A stretch of DNA of 64,000 nucleotides. It comes from Streptomyces wuyuanensis. GTDB lineage: Bacteria > Actinomycetota > Actinomycetes > Streptomycetales > Streptomycetaceae. Position numbers and translations under genes: made by a program. This document shows positions 1-8,343 of this stretch, piece by piece; position 1 is the stretch's first letter, and each line of letters begins with the position of its first letter. The stretch is taken from positions 434,001 to 498,000 of the forward strand of contig NZ_FNHI01000002.1 of NCBI RefSeq assembly GCF_900103455.1, read 5' to 3'. The notes below the pieces were generated by a model that did no database searches, was not told the DNA's origin, and saw only the letters and a program-made list of their open reading frames with translations.

Positions 1-1419
1 GAGTGGCTGCATCTGCTGGTCTCGGAGTGGCAGCTGCTCTCCGACCTCTCCTTCGCGGACCTCGTCCTGTGGGTACCGACCCTGGACGGCACGCGTTACG
101 TCTCCGTCGCCCAGATGCGGCCGAACACGGGGCCCACGTCCTATCAGGACGACATGGTCGGGCACCTGGTTCCCCGCGGCCGCCGTCCGCTGCTCGACGC
201 CGCGCTCGACGAGGGCCGCATCGTGCGCGAGGGCGATCCCGAGTGGCGCGAGGAGGTGCCGGTGCGGGTCGAGTCCATCCCCGTACGGCGTGAAGGCCGG
301 GTCCTCGGGGTGATCGCGCGCAACACCAACCTGCTCACGGTGCGCACCCCGAGCCGGCTGGAGCTGACCTATCTCCAGTCCGCCTCCGACCTGGCCCAGA
401 TGATCGCCGCCGGTGCGTTCCCGTTCCCCGAGCAGCAGGTCGACATGGACGCCTCGCCGCGCGCCGGAGACGGACTGATCCGCCTCGACGCCGACGGAGT
501 CGTCCAGTACGCGTCCCCGAACGCGCTGTCCGCGTACCACCGGCTCGGCCTCGCCGCCGATCTGGTCGGGCAGCACCTGGGGCAGATCACGGCCGAACTG
601 GCGCCGTCCCGGGGGCCCGTGGACGAGGCCCTGGTCAAACTCGCCAGCGGCTACGCCCCCCGCGAGGCCGAGGTCGAGGGCAACGGGGGAGTGATCCAAC
701 TCCGCGCCATCCCGCTGAAGCCCAAGGGCACCCGCATAGGCTCCCTCGTCCTGCTCCGCGATGTCACCGAACTCCGGCGCCGTGAACGTGAGTTGATCAC
801 CAAGGACGCCACCATCCGGGAGATCCACCACCGGGTGAAGAACAACCTCCAGACGGTCGCGGCGCTGCTGCGTCTCCAGGCCAGGCGGATGGACTCCGTG
901 CGGGGCCGGGAGGCCCTCAACGAGGCGGTCCGGCGGGTCGGCTCCATCGCCATCGTCCATGAGACGTTGTCCCAGAACCTGGACGAGCGGGTCGAGTTCG
1001 ACGAGATCGCCGACCGGGTCCTCGCCATGGTGGCGGAGATTTCCCCCGGCAAAGTCGAGTGCCGGCGCACCGGCCGCTGCGGAATCCTCGACGCCGAGGT
1101 CGCCACGCCGCTCTCCATGGTGCTGACCGAGGTCCTGCAGAACGCACTGGAGCATGCCTTCGCGCCGGGGGAGCACGGCACGGTCGACGTGTCGGCGGTG
1201 CGCGGCGGCCCCCGCGGCGCGGAGCGGCTGCTCATCACCGTGCAGGACGACGGACGTGGGCTGCCCGAGGACTTCGACCCGCAGACGGCGGGGAACCTGG
1301 GCCTCCAGATCGTGAGAACCCTGGTGGAGGGGGAGTTGGGCGGCACCTTCGACATGAAGCCGGCCGCCGGCCGCGGGACCCGGGTCGTCCTCGACATTCC
1401 CGTACGGAGCCAGAAGTAG
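1..1419 (+). CDS. pdtaS: PdtaS-like cytosolic sensor histidine kinase (5' end cut by window)
   Basis: The reading frame is open from base 1, so the N-terminus lies outside the window; 472 codons remain. An N-terminal GAF-like sensor region (to about codon 135) is followed by a PAS-like region and a HisKA_2/HWE-type transmitter. The phospho-acceptor box I-H-H-R-V-K-N-N-L lies at about 823-849 and a HATPase lid with D-D-G-R-G-L near the C-terminus. No membrane segment is visible, which fits a soluble kinase. In mycobacteria PdtaS pairs with the RNA-binding regulator PdtaR; no such regulator is in the window. The N-terminal wording (S-V-A-Q-M-R-P-N-T) closely follows remembered mycobacterial PdtaS. 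The gene faces wblE across a shared terminator. Confidence 0.88.
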   Translation, partial: EWLHLLVSEWQLLSDLSFADLVLWVPTLDGTRYVSVAQMRPNTGPTSYQDDMVGHLVPRGRRPLLDAALDEGRIVREGDPEWREEVPVRVESIPVRREGRVLGVIARNTNLLTVRTPSRLELTYLQSASDLAQMIAAGAFPFPEQQVDMDASPRAGDGLIRLDADGVVQYASPNALSAYHRLGLAADLVGQHLGQITAELAPSRGPVDEALVKLASGYAPREAEVEGNGGVIQLRAIPLKPKGTRIGSLVLLRDVTELRRRERELITKDATIREIHHRVKNNLQTVAALLRLQARRMDSVRGREALNEAVRRVGSIAIVHETLSQNLDERVEFDEIADRVLAMVAEISPGKVECRRTGRCGILDAEVATPLSMVLTEVLQNALEHAFAPGEHGTVDVSAVRGGPRGAERLLITVQDDGRGLPEDFDPQTAGNLGLQIVRTLVEGELGGTFDMKPAAGRGTRVVLDIPVRSQK

Positions 1420-1607
1420 CCCGGGCGGCCATCCCGAAGCGGCTCCGAGCCTCAGCGAGGTGGCCGCCGCGGGCGTCGGCGCGAAGTGGCCCGGGAACGC
1501 CGGGCAGGGGGGTACTCCTACTGCCGCGCGCCGCGCCCGCGCGGATGGCGGGGAGGACTCCCGGGCCGTCCCGACCCCTGGCCGGTCGTTCCCGCGTGCA
1601 CAGCAGC

Positions 1608-1640
1608 GAGCCCCGGACCGTTGGAGATGGTCCGGGGCTC
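1608..1640. terminator. Bidirectional hairpin between pdtaS and wblE
   Basis: A perfect 12-bp stem (GAGCCCCGGACC with its complement) closes a 9-nt loop. It lies in the 317-base gap between two convergent genes. There is no long T-run, as is usual in Streptomyces. I see nothing else in the gap (1420-1736). Confidence 0.85.
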
Positions 1641-1736
1641 GAAAGCTTCGGGATACTGCTGCGCGCTGCGGCTCGGGGGCGGTGAATGCGTACTCGCCGT
1701 ACGCGCCGCCGGGCTCAGGCTGTTAGCAGGGGGCCG

Positions 1737-1994
1737 TCAGGCGCTGGCGTTGCGCGCCCGGTTGCGGGCTGCGCGGCGCTTCATCGCGCGGCGCTCGTCC
1801 TCGCTGAGGCCACCCCAGACGCCGGAGTCCTGGCCGGACTCGAGCGCCCACTGCAGGCACTGCTCCATGACGGGGCAGCGACGGCAGACGGCCTTGGCTT
1901 CCTCGATCTGCAGCAGCGCAGGACCGGTGTTGCCGATGGGGAAGAACAGCTCGGGGTCTTCCTCGCGGCAAACGGCGTTGTGACGCCAGTCCAT
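1737..1994 (-). CDS. wblE: WhiB-family iron-sulfur transcription factor WblE
   Basis: 85-residue WhiB-like protein. The four [4Fe-4S] cysteines are C9, C37, C40 and C46, with the spacing C-x2-C-x5-C in the last three. The G-V-W-G-G turn at residues 58-62 is followed by a basic tail (residues 69-82) for DNA contact. The start is the ATG giving M-D-W-R-H, preceded by an AGAGAGG-type ribosome site; an upstream in-frame ATG would add about 60 unconserved residues and is rejected. Small size and position between a PdtaS-like kinase and a lipid kinase match WblE (WhiB1-like) of other streptomycetes. WblE proteins are thought to bind nitric oxide at the cluster and act with the principal sigma factor. 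Confidence 0.93.
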   Translation of the reverse strand: MDWRHNAVCREEDPELFFPIGNTGPALLQIEEAKAVCRRCPVMEQCLQWALESGQDSGVWGGLSEDERRAMKRRAARNRARNASA

Positions 1995-2309
1995 GGCTGC
2001 TACCTCTCTTGGTATTACGTGCAGGTTGCTTGTGAATGTGAACGCTTTCACGAATCCCCCCGCAAGTGAAGGGCCGACGCCCAGTTGAACTGGTGTGGTC
2101 CAGGTTGAGGAGGGGTTCTGGCTCTCCGTGGAGGCCGGTCCTGCGGGCCGTCCCGATCGCCATGTAGAGATTCGCAAACCTCGGCTGCGGATACAACCCC
2201 TTCCGGAAAGTTTTTTTTGATTCCTCGGTGTCGACTAGGTCACAGCCGTACTTCCATGGGGTGGACCCGCGCCTAAACGTTCGAGTGGAAGGACTTTTGC
2301 CCCTTCCGC
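1995..2309. promoter_or_regulatory. Upstream region of wblE with dyad and A/T tract
   Basis: This 315-base gap carries the wblE promoter region and no gene. It contains a 14-bp dyad, GTGAACGCTTTCAC, at 2038-2051, about 45 bp upstream of the wblE start, and an uninterrupted run of eight T (A on the wblE strand) at 2211-2218. Such a run is unusual at this GC content. The dyad could be an operator. The A-tract could act as an UP-type element or curved DNA. Neither role can be proved from sequence. Confidence 0.45.
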
Positions 2310-2311
2310 TC
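2283..2311 (-). terminator. Hairpin at the 3' end of the lipid kinase gene
   Basis: A 10-bp stem (GAGTGGAAGG pairing with CCTTCCGCTC, one G-U pair) with a 9-nt loop overlaps the stop codon of the diacylglycerol kinase-like gene. It should limit read-through into the wblE promoter region. Confidence 0.6.
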
Positions 2312-3278
2312 ACACAATCACACGCAGTGCACGGCGTACGCCTGTGAACGTCACGCTGCTGCGCAGTCCCAGGTGGTCGCCGTCCATCTGGAAGGGCAGT
2401 GCCACCTTCGAATGCAAGGTGAAGTCCGTGAGGTCGTGAAAAGAGGCCACGTGCTTGCCGCGGGGGCCGCGATCAGGGGTCGAGGTGAGCAATTGGGTCG
2501 CGTAGCGGGCCAGGGCGGCGGTCGAGAGCCGGCCCAGGCCGAGTACGTCCAGCGCGCTGTCGAAGGACGCGGCCGGAGTCGCGTACACCGGGCGATTCCC
2601 CAGGTAGGTCCAGGGGGAGGTGTTGCAGACGATGGCCAGTGCGAGCTCGCGCACGGGATCCGCCCCGGGGCGCTCCAGGGTGATCGCGCCACTGCGGCGG
2701 TGCGGGTCGGCGAGGAACTGCCGCGCCGCCTGGCGTATGTAGAGGGAGTGCGTCGAGATCCGGCCGCGCTCCCGCTGCTGCTCGACCCGGCCGACGACCC
2801 CGGCGTCGAAGCCGAAACCGGCACAGAACGTGAACCAGCGGGGTGGAACGCCCTCGTCCGGGGTGTCCGGCGTGCCGGCCGCTATGCCGAGACCGACCGT
2901 TCGTCCGCTCCCCGTCTCCAGGGCGTCCAGGATCGCGCCGGTCGCCTCGACGGCGTCGTTCGGCAGTCCCAGGGCGCGGGCGAAGACGTTCGTGGAGCCG
3001 CCGGGCACGACCGCGAGGCGCGGCAGGCCGTCCGGGTCCGGTCCGCCGTGCAGCAGCCCGTTCACGACCTCGTTGACCGTGCCGTCGCCGCCCAGTGCCA
3101 CGACCAGGTCGATGTCGTCCGAGTCGGCGGCCCGGCGGCCGAGATCACGGGCGTGCCCGCGGTACTCGGTCGTGACGGCCTCCAGCTTCATCTCGCTCGC
3201 GAGGGCGTGGATGAGGACGTCACGGGTGCGGGCACTGGTGGTGGTTGCTGCCGGATTGACCACGAGGAGTGCGCGCAT
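2310..3278 (-). CDS. Diacylglycerol kinase-family lipid kinase
   Basis: 322 residues with the DAGK catalytic fold: an N-terminal V-N-P-A strand, the glycine-rich signature A-L-G-G-D-G-T-V-N-E-V-V-N near residue 82, P-G-G-S-T-N-V-F-A-R near residue 113, and a C-terminal domain with M-D-G-D-H. The family phosphorylates diacylglycerol, sphingosine-like lipids or other membrane lipids with ATP; the substrate is not deducible here. The start at M-R-A-L-L-V-V-N-P is chosen because TACTCT lies 7 nt upstream, so the mRNA is probably leaderless. A longer in-frame start would add 20 residues. It lies upstream of wblE but is separated from it by a hairpin. Confidence 0.87.
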   Translation of the reverse strand: MRALLVVNPAATTTSARTRDVLIHALASEMKLEAVTTEYRGHARDLGRRAADSDDIDLVVALGGDGTVNEVVNGLLHGGPDPDGLPRLAVVPGGSTNVFARALGLPNDAVEATGAILDALETGSGRTVGLGIAAGTPDTPDEGVPPRWFTFCAGFGFDAGVVGRVEQQRERGRISTHSLYIRQAARQFLADPHRRSGAITLERPGADPVRELALAIVCNTSPWTYLGNRPVYATPAASFDSALDVLGLGRLSTAALARYATQLLTSTPDRGPRGKHVASFHDLTDFTLHSKVALPFQMDGDHLGLRSSVTFTGVRRALRVIV

Positions 3279-3383
3279 GGCCGCCAGAGTACCTACCACG
3301 CGGTACACGGCCCAGTCCGGGGCGAGCGGCGCCCGCACGGCCCGTCCCCCGGGGTGCTCGGGGCGCGGGGCTACCCTGCAGGG

Positions 3384-3818
3384 GTGAGCAGTGCTGAGCA
3401 GACTCCCGAGACCATCCCCGGCGCCCCCGCGAAGCGGCCCGGCCGGCTGACCGCGGCGGCAGGCCTGTGCGGGCTCGAGGCCCTCGCCCTGTTCGCCGGC
3501 GGCATCTACATGCTGGTCTCGGGCCTGACCGGAGCGCCGGAGAGCACGTCCCAGGCCGAGACGGGTGGGGTGACGCTGATCGCGCTGGGGGTCATCCCCC
3601 TGCTCGCGGCGCGCGGACTGCTGCTGCGCCGCAGCTGGAGCCGCGGCCCCGCGATCGTCACCCAGATCATGGCGCTGCCGGTCGCCTGGACCCTGCTCCG
3701 CTCGTCGGGTGCGCTGATCCCCGCGGGCATCGTGCTGGCGGTCGTGGCCGTCACCTCGCTGGTGCTGCTGCTCAACCCGCGCACGACCGAGGCACTGGGC
3801 ATCCGCGGCCGGGCGTAG
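3384..3818 (+). CDS. Small hypothetical membrane protein
   Basis: 144 residues. A polar N-terminus of about 20 residues is followed by four hydrophobic segments (roughly residues 24-45, 61-80, 88-106 and 112-130) and a short basic tail. This is typical of conserved Streptomyces integral membrane proteins of unknown function. The GTG start lies 6 nt after TACCCT, suggesting a leaderless transcript; the preceding AGGGG could equally serve as a ribosome site. It is divergent from the lipid kinase (105 bp apart) and convergent with sigH. Confidence 0.7.
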   Translation: MSSAEQTPETIPGAPAKRPGRLTAAAGLCGLEALALFAGGIYMLVSGLTGAPESTSQAETGGVTLIALGVIPLLAARGLLLRRSWSRGPAIVTQIMALPVAWTLLRSSGALIPAGIVLAVVAVTSLVLLLNPRTTEALGIRGRA

Positions 3819-3872
3819 CCTCCGGCGGCCGGGGTAGGCGCGCGAAGGCCCGTCCGGAACCGCCGGAGGGGA

Positions 3873-4676
3873 TCACTCCTCGACGAGGAGCTTCTCGCGG
3901 AGCTGGGCGAGCGTGCGTGCCAGGAGGCGGGAGACGTGCATCTGGGAGATGCCGACCTCCTGCGCGATCTGCGACTGCGTCATGTTGCCGAAGAAGCGAA
4001 GGAGCAGAATCCGCTTCTCCCGCGGCGGCAGGTCCTCCAGCAGCGGTTTCAGCGACTCGCGGTACTCGACCCCCTCCAGCGCCTCGTCCTCCGCGCCGAG
4101 GGTGTCCGCGACCGCCGGGGACTCGTCGTCGGTGTCGGGGACGTCCAGGGAGAGGGTCGAGTACGCGTTGGCGGACTCCAGGCCCTCCAGGACCTCCTCC
4201 TCGGAGATGCCGAGGCGCTCGGCCAGCTCGTGGACCGTGGGGGAGCGGCCGTGCTGCTGGGACAGCTCCGCCGTCGCCGTGGTCAGGGCGAGCCGCAGCT
4301 CCTGCAGCCGCCGCGGCACCCGCACCGCCCAGCCCTTGTCGCGGAAGTGCCGCTTGATCTCGCCCACGACGGTCGGCGTCGCGTACGTCGAGAACTCGAC
4401 GCCCCGATCGGGGTCGAACCGGTCCACGGACTTGATCAGTCCGATCGTGGCGACCTGGGTCAGGTCGTCGAGCGGCTCGCCGCGGTTGCGGAAGCGGCGG
4501 GCCAGGTGCTCCACCAGGGGCAGGTGCATCCGCACCAGCTGGTTGCGGAGCTCGGCGCGCTCGGGGGAGCCCTCCGGGAGCTTGCGCAGCGCGATGAACA
4601 TCGACCGCGCCTCGCTCCGGGGGTCGTTCGGAGCGTGGTGCCCGTGTTCCTTGAGGTCGTGCTCGTGCTCGCTCAT
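3873..4676 (-). CDS. sigH: SigB/SigF-type stress sigma factor (SigH-like)
   Basis: 267 residues from the chosen ATG (M-S-E-H-E-H-D). Region 2 spans about residues 45-115, including L-T-Q-V-A-T-I-G-L-I-K-S-V-D-R-F and G-W-A-V-R-V-P-R-R. Region 3 is about 120-185 and region 4 about 210-262 with the helix-turn-helix M-T-Q-S-Q-I-A-Q-E-V-G-I-S. This is the SpoIIAC/SigB/SigF subfamily, used in Streptomyces for osmotic stress and development. The anti-sigma gene sits 215 bp upstream. The same frame stays open far upstream through that gene (see the separate entry), which recalls the size variants published for S. coelicolor SigH. The assignment to sigH rests on family and gene order. Confidence 0.85.
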   Translation of the reverse strand: MSEHEHDLKEHGHHAPNDPRSEARSMFIALRKLPEGSPERAELRNQLVRMHLPLVEHLARRFRNRGEPLDDLTQVATIGLIKSVDRFDPDRGVEFSTYATPTVVGEIKRHFRDKGWAVRVPRRLQELRLALTTATAELSQQHGRSPTVHELAERLGISEEEVLEGLESANAYSTLSLDVPDTDDESPAVADTLGAEDEALEGVEYRESLKPLLEDLPPREKRILLLRFFGNMTQSQIAQEVGISQMHVSRLLARTLAQLREKLLVEE

Positions 4677-5459
4677 GGCCGCCCTCTGCCAGTGCTTCGC
4701 CTGGGAGGTACCCCCAGCCTGCTTCTGCTCCGCCGCGGCCGGGAGGCCGTCACGCTCGTCCACCGGGTGCGGCCTGGCCTGCTGCTCCGGGATGCCCGCC
4801 GGTCCGCCGCCCGGCCCCGCCGGAGCCGTGCGCCCGCCGTTCGGCGTTCCGGGAATCCGCTCCTCGTCGCGCACCGGACCGTCCCCGTCCCTCACGCCGG
4901 CCCGGGTCCCGCGCCGCGCTGTTTGTACAGGCTGATGGAGACCGTACGGTCGTCGGCCACGGAGGAGTCGACCTTGCCCGCCAGTGCCGAGAGCACCGTC
5001 CAGGCGAAGGTGTCGCGCTCCGGGGCGCGGCCGTCGGTCGTGGGAGCCGAGACCGTGACCTCCAGGGAATCGTCGACGAGCCGGAAGACGCAGCTGAGAA
5101 CGGATCCGGGGACGGCCTGCTGCAGCAAGATCGCACAGGCCTCGTCGACCGCGATGCGCAGGTCCTCGATCTCGTCGAGGGTGAAGTCCAAGCGCGCCGC
5201 GAGGCCGGCCGTGGCCGTACGCAACACGGACAGGTAGGCACCCGCAGCGGGCAGCCGGACTTCCACGAAGTCCTGAGTCCCGGGCTCGCCTGCGATCTGG
5301 GACACCCTCACCTCCAAGGTGGCACAAGGTCGATCGAGGCTCCGGGAGGGCGATCCCGGAGCCGAGTGCTGCGCGTCGGTGCGCAGCCAGTACCTGGACT
5401 GGCGACGCTATCGCGATCCATGGTGCCGTGTCGCCGGGACCCCTACCCGGCTCTGTCAC
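4677..5459 (-). other. In-frame upstream extension of the sigH reading frame
   Basis: The sigH frame has no stop for a further 261 codons upstream of the chosen ATG, back to a GTG at 5459. It overlaps the whole anti-sigma gene in a different frame. From memory, S. coelicolor SigH exists as long and short forms made by alternative translation starts and proteolysis. Long open shadow frames are common in GC-rich DNA, and the GTG at 5459 has no good ribosome site, so this may be chance. The 215 bp at 4677-4891 may also hold a sigH promoter. Confidence 0.35.
4892..5305 (-). CDS. ushX: RsbW-like anti-sigma factor partner of SigH
   Basis: 137 residues with a GHKL/HATPase-like fold of the RsbW/SpoIIAB type: F-V-E-V-R-L-P near residue 15 and V-D-E-A-C-A-I-L-L at the N-box position. 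A GTG start is chosen because GGAGG lies 5 nt upstream; a TTG four codons earlier is a weaker choice. It lies directly upstream of the sigma gene, matching UshX/PrsI in S. coelicolor (name from memory). The N-box asparagine of the family (E-A-x-x-N) is isoleucine here and no D-x-G-x-G lid is visible, so ATP binding and kinase activity look impaired although sigma binding may persist. Another RsbW-like protein is the only serious alternative. Confidence 0.8.
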   Translation of the reverse strand: MSQIAGEPGTQDFVEVRLPAAGAYLSVLRTATAGLAARLDFTLDEIEDLRIAVDEACAILLQQAVPGSVLSCVFRLVDDSLEVTVSAPTTDGRAPERDTFAWTVLSALAGKVDSSVADDRTVSISLYKQRGAGPGPA

Positions 5460-5547
5460 TCATGGTAAGCCCATGAGTACACACAGTGGCTAGTGCTCTG
5501 CGGTCCTCAATTGCGAGAAATCGGCGGAGCTTTGACGTACCCAGACG

Positions 5548-5808
5548 TCAGACGATCGAACCGTCCGGAAAGCACCATCGCCAGCTCTCTCCCTGCTCCA
5601 GGGTACGCATCACCGGATGTTCCTCCTGCTCGGCGTGCTGGGTCGCGTGCCGGCCGGGCGACGAGTCGCAGCACCCCACGTGTCCGCACGAGAGACAGAT
5701 CCGCAGCTGCACCGGGTGCGTCCCCGTCGCCTGGCACTCAACGCAGGTGTCGCTCAGAGGCGCGGGTTCGGGGCGCGGCAGGTCGAGAACGTGCGGGCAC
5801 TCGCTCAT
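5548..5808 (-). CDS. UBP-type zinc finger protein
   Basis: 86 residues made almost entirely of a UBP zinc finger. Metal ligands C4, H6, C22, C25, C38, C41 and C46, with H54, H58 and H64, follow the family pattern including C-L-S-C-G-H-V-G-C-C. In eukaryotes the domain binds the ubiquitin C-terminus; in actinobacteria the role is unknown. The gene is divergent from a Na+/H+ antiporter with 43 bp between the starts, so the two probably share control. From memory, some actinobacterial antiporters carry this finger fused at the C-terminus, which suggests a functional partnership. No strong ribosome site is seen. Confidence 0.85.
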   Translation of the reverse strand: MSECPHVLDLPRPEPAPLSDTCVECQATGTHPVQLRICLSCGHVGCCDSSPGRHATQHAEQEEHPVMRTLEQGESWRWCFPDGSIV

Positions 5809-5851
5809 GATGGCCAGGTTACGACGTGGGTGAGCGTGTGAGGGGCGGATC

Positions 5852-7450
5852 ATGGAGGCGTTGTCGGTGGTGGCGCTGGTCGCGGCGAGCGCCGCGATCG
5901 CGGGAATCGCCCGCAGGACGGTGGTGCCCGCCCCGCTGCTGCTCGTCGCGGTCGGGCTCGTGGCCTCGTACCTGCCCGGTGTCCCGGAGTACGCGCTGGA
6001 CCCGCACATCGTGCTGCCGCTGATCCTGCCGCCGCTGCTGCACATCGCGGCCCTCGACAGCTCGTACCTCGATCTGCGGGCCAACATCCGGCCGATCGCC
6101 CTGCTCTCCGTCGGCTACACCCTGTTCGCGACCCTCCTCGTCGGGTGGGTGGCGCACCTGGTGATCCCGGGCCTCCCGCTGACCGCGGCGCTCGTGCTCG
6201 GCGCGGTGGTCGCCCCGCCGGACGCGGTGGCGGCGACCGCGGTCGCCCGCAAGCTCCGCCTGCCGGGCCGGATCACCACGATCCTCCAGGGGGAGTCCCT
6301 GGTGAACGACGCCACCGCGATCACCGCCTACCGGGTGGCGCTGGCGGCCGCGGTCGGCGAGGGCATCACCTGGGGCGAGGGCGTCGGGATGTTCCTGGTC
6401 GCCGCGGCCGGCGGCATCGGCGTCGGCCTGGTGCTGATGGTGCCGATCCACTGGCTGCGGACCCATCTCAGGGAACCCCTGCTGCAGAACACCCTGTCCC
6501 TGCTGATCCCCTTCGTCGCCTACTCCGCGGCCGAGCACGTCCACGCCTCCGGAGTGCTGGCCGTGGTCGTCGTCGCCCTCTTCCTCGGGCACCGCTCCTG
6601 GCAGGTCGACTTCGCCACCCGGCTCCAGGAGGAGGCGGTGTGGCGGATGGTCGCCTTCATCCTGGAGTCGGCCGTCTTCGCGCTGATCGGACTGCAACTG
6701 GCGCACGTGGTGCGCAAGCTCGGCTCCTTCTCGGTCGGGGAGGCCGCCTGGTACGCCGTCGTCATCTTCGTCGTCGTGGTCGTGTCCCGCTTCGTGTGGG
6801 TCTTCCCCGGGACCTTCCTGCCACGCATGATGTCGAAGCGCATCAGGGAGCGCGAGCCCGGCGTGGACTGGCGCACCCCGGTGATCGTCGGCTGGGCCGG
6901 GATGCGGGGCGTCGTCTCGCTGGCGATCGCCTTCTCCATCCCGATCCTCATGGCGGACGGGGAACCCTTCCCGGCGCGCAACCTGATCCTGTTCCTCACC
7001 TTCACCACGGTGATCGGCACCCTGGTCGTGCAGGGGCTCACCCTGCCGGCCCTCATCCGCGTGCTGAAGCTCCCGGAGCGCGACCCGCAGAGCGTCACCC
7101 TGGCCGAGGCGCAGGCCCAGAGCGAGGCGTCCGCCGCCGCGGAGCAGCGCCTCGAGGAACTCCTCGACGACCCGCGCAACGCCCTCCCCGGCCCGCTGCT
7201 CGACCGGCTGCGCACGGTGCTCGAACGCCGCAGGAACTCGCCCTGGGAGCGGCTCGGGGCGGTCAACCCCGTCACGGGCGAGTCCGCGGACGACACCTAC
7301 CGCCGCCTCACCCGCGAAGTGATCCAGGCCGAACGCGAGGTGTTCGTGCGCCTGCGCGACGAACGGCGGATCGACGACGAGATGATGCGGGCGCTGCTGC
7401 GGCGGCTGGACCTCGAGGAGGCGGCCGCCTACCGCGAGGCCGCGGACTGA
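5852..7450 (+). CDS. CPA1-family Na+/H+ antiporter
   Basis: 532 residues. About twelve hydrophobic segments fill residues 1-410. The conserved CPA1 motifs A-P-P-D-A-V-A-A-T-A-V and G-E-S-L-V-N-D-A-T-A-I lie near residues 125 and 150, and the tail of about 120 residues is charged and cytosolic. It should exchange Na+ (or K+) for protons across the membrane for pH and salt homeostasis. The ATG has a GAGGGG ribosome site 6 nt upstream. The last 22 bp overlap the 3' end of the convergent PLP enzyme gene. The divergent UBP finger gene is a likely regulatory partner. Confidence 0.92.
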   Translation: MEALSVVALVAASAAIAGIARRTVVPAPLLLVAVGLVASYLPGVPEYALDPHIVLPLILPPLLHIAALDSSYLDLRANIRPIALLSVGYTLFATLLVGWVAHLVIPGLPLTAALVLGAVVAPPDAVAATAVARKLRLPGRITTILQGESLVNDATAITAYRVALAAAVGEGITWGEGVGMFLVAAAGGIGVGLVLMVPIHWLRTHLREPLLQNTLSLLIPFVAYSAAEHVHASGVLAVVVVALFLGHRSWQVDFATRLQEEAVWRMVAFILESAVFALIGLQLAHVVRKLGSFSVGEAAWYAVVIFVVVVVSRFVWVFPGTFLPRMMSKRIREREPGVDWRTPVIVGWAGMRGVVSLAIAFSIPILMADGEPFPARNLILFLTFTTVIGTLVVQGLTLPALIRVLKLPERDPQSVTLAEAQAQSEASAAAEQRLEELLDDPRNALPGPLLDRLRTVLERRRNSPWERLGAVNPVTGESADDTYRRLTREVIQAEREVFVRLRDERRIDDEMMRALLRRLDLEEAAAYREAAD

Positions 7451-8343
7451 GGCCGGCCGGTGATCACGGCCGCGACGGTGGTCCCGGGCGGGAAGGCGCC
7501 CTCGCCGGCGAGGACGACAAGTCCGTAGAGCATTTTGGCGACATAGAGACGTTCCACGGGCAGTCCGTGACGTGCTTCGAAATCCTGCGCGAACGCGTCG
7601 AGGTCGGGCGGGACACGGGCGTACCCGCCGAAGTGGAACCGCTCGTCCAGCGACCAGTCGCCCGCCGGTCCGCCGAACGCCTCCTGCTGGAGGGCGGCCG
7701 TCCGCTCGCCGAGGCAGGCCCCCTTGAGCACGGGGATGCCCAGCGCCCGCGCTCCGTCCCCGAGTCCGGCGGCGAGCCCGGCGAGCGTCCCGCCGGTCCC
7801 GCACGCCACGGCGGCCACGTCGGCCCTGCCGCGCAGCTCGCGGCCGAGCTCCGTACAGCCCTGCGCCGCAAGGGCGTTGCTGCCGCCCTCCGGGACGACC
7901 CAGCACCCCTCACGCTCCCCGATGCGCTCCAGGAGCTCGGCCAGCACCTCCGGTTCGGACGTGCGGCGGTACGTGGCCCGGTCCACGAAGTGCAGCCGCA
8001 TCCCGTCGGCGGCGCAGGCGGCCAGTGACGCGTTGAGGGGCTTCCCGGCGAGCTCGTCGCCCCGGACGACGCCGACCGTCGGAAAGCCCAGCAGGCGCCC
8101 GGCGGCGGCCGTGGCGCGCAGATGGTTGGAGTACGCGCCGCCGAAGGTGAGCACGGGCCGGCCGGCCGCCGCGCGGAGGTTCGGCGCGAGCTTGCGCCAC
8201 TTGTTGCCCGGCAGATCCGCATGGATGAGGTCGTCCCGCTTGAGCAGCAGCCGTGCCCCGTGCCGCGCGAAGCGCTCGTCGGCCACCGGCTCCAGAGGGG
8301 AGGGCAGCCGGGGCCGCAGGACGGCGAGGTCGAACACGTTCAC
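7429..8343 (-). CDS. PLP-dependent ACC deaminase / D-cysteine desulfhydrase family enzyme
   Basis: 304 residues of the fold type II PLP family. The lysine for the Schiff base lies in L-P-G-N-K-W-R-K-L (about residue 47), followed by G-G-A-Y-S-N-H-L and a phosphate-binding C-G-T-G-G-T-L-A-G loop near residue 190. Family members open the cyclopropane ring of ACC or release H2S from D-cysteine. The motifs do not separate these, and D-cysteine desulfhydrase activity is the more common outcome when no plant association is known. The GTG start at V-N-V-F-D-L has only a weak ribosome site, so a few residues either way are possible. It overlaps the antiporter 3' end tail to tail. Confidence 0.85.
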   Translation of the reverse strand: MNVFDLAVLRPRLPSPLEPVADERFARHGARLLLKRDDLIHADLPGNKWRKLAPNLRAAAGRPVLTFGGAYSNHLRATAAAGRLLGFPTVGVVRGDELAGKPLNASLAACAADGMRLHFVDRATYRRTSEPEVLAELLERIGEREGCWVVPEGGSNALAAQGCTELGRELRGRADVAAVACGTGGTLAGLAAGLGDGARALGIPVLKGACLGERTAALQQEAFGGPAGDWSLDERFHFGGYARVPPDLDAFAQDFEARHGLPVERLYVAKMLYGLVVLAGEGAFPPGTTVAAVITGRPQSAASR

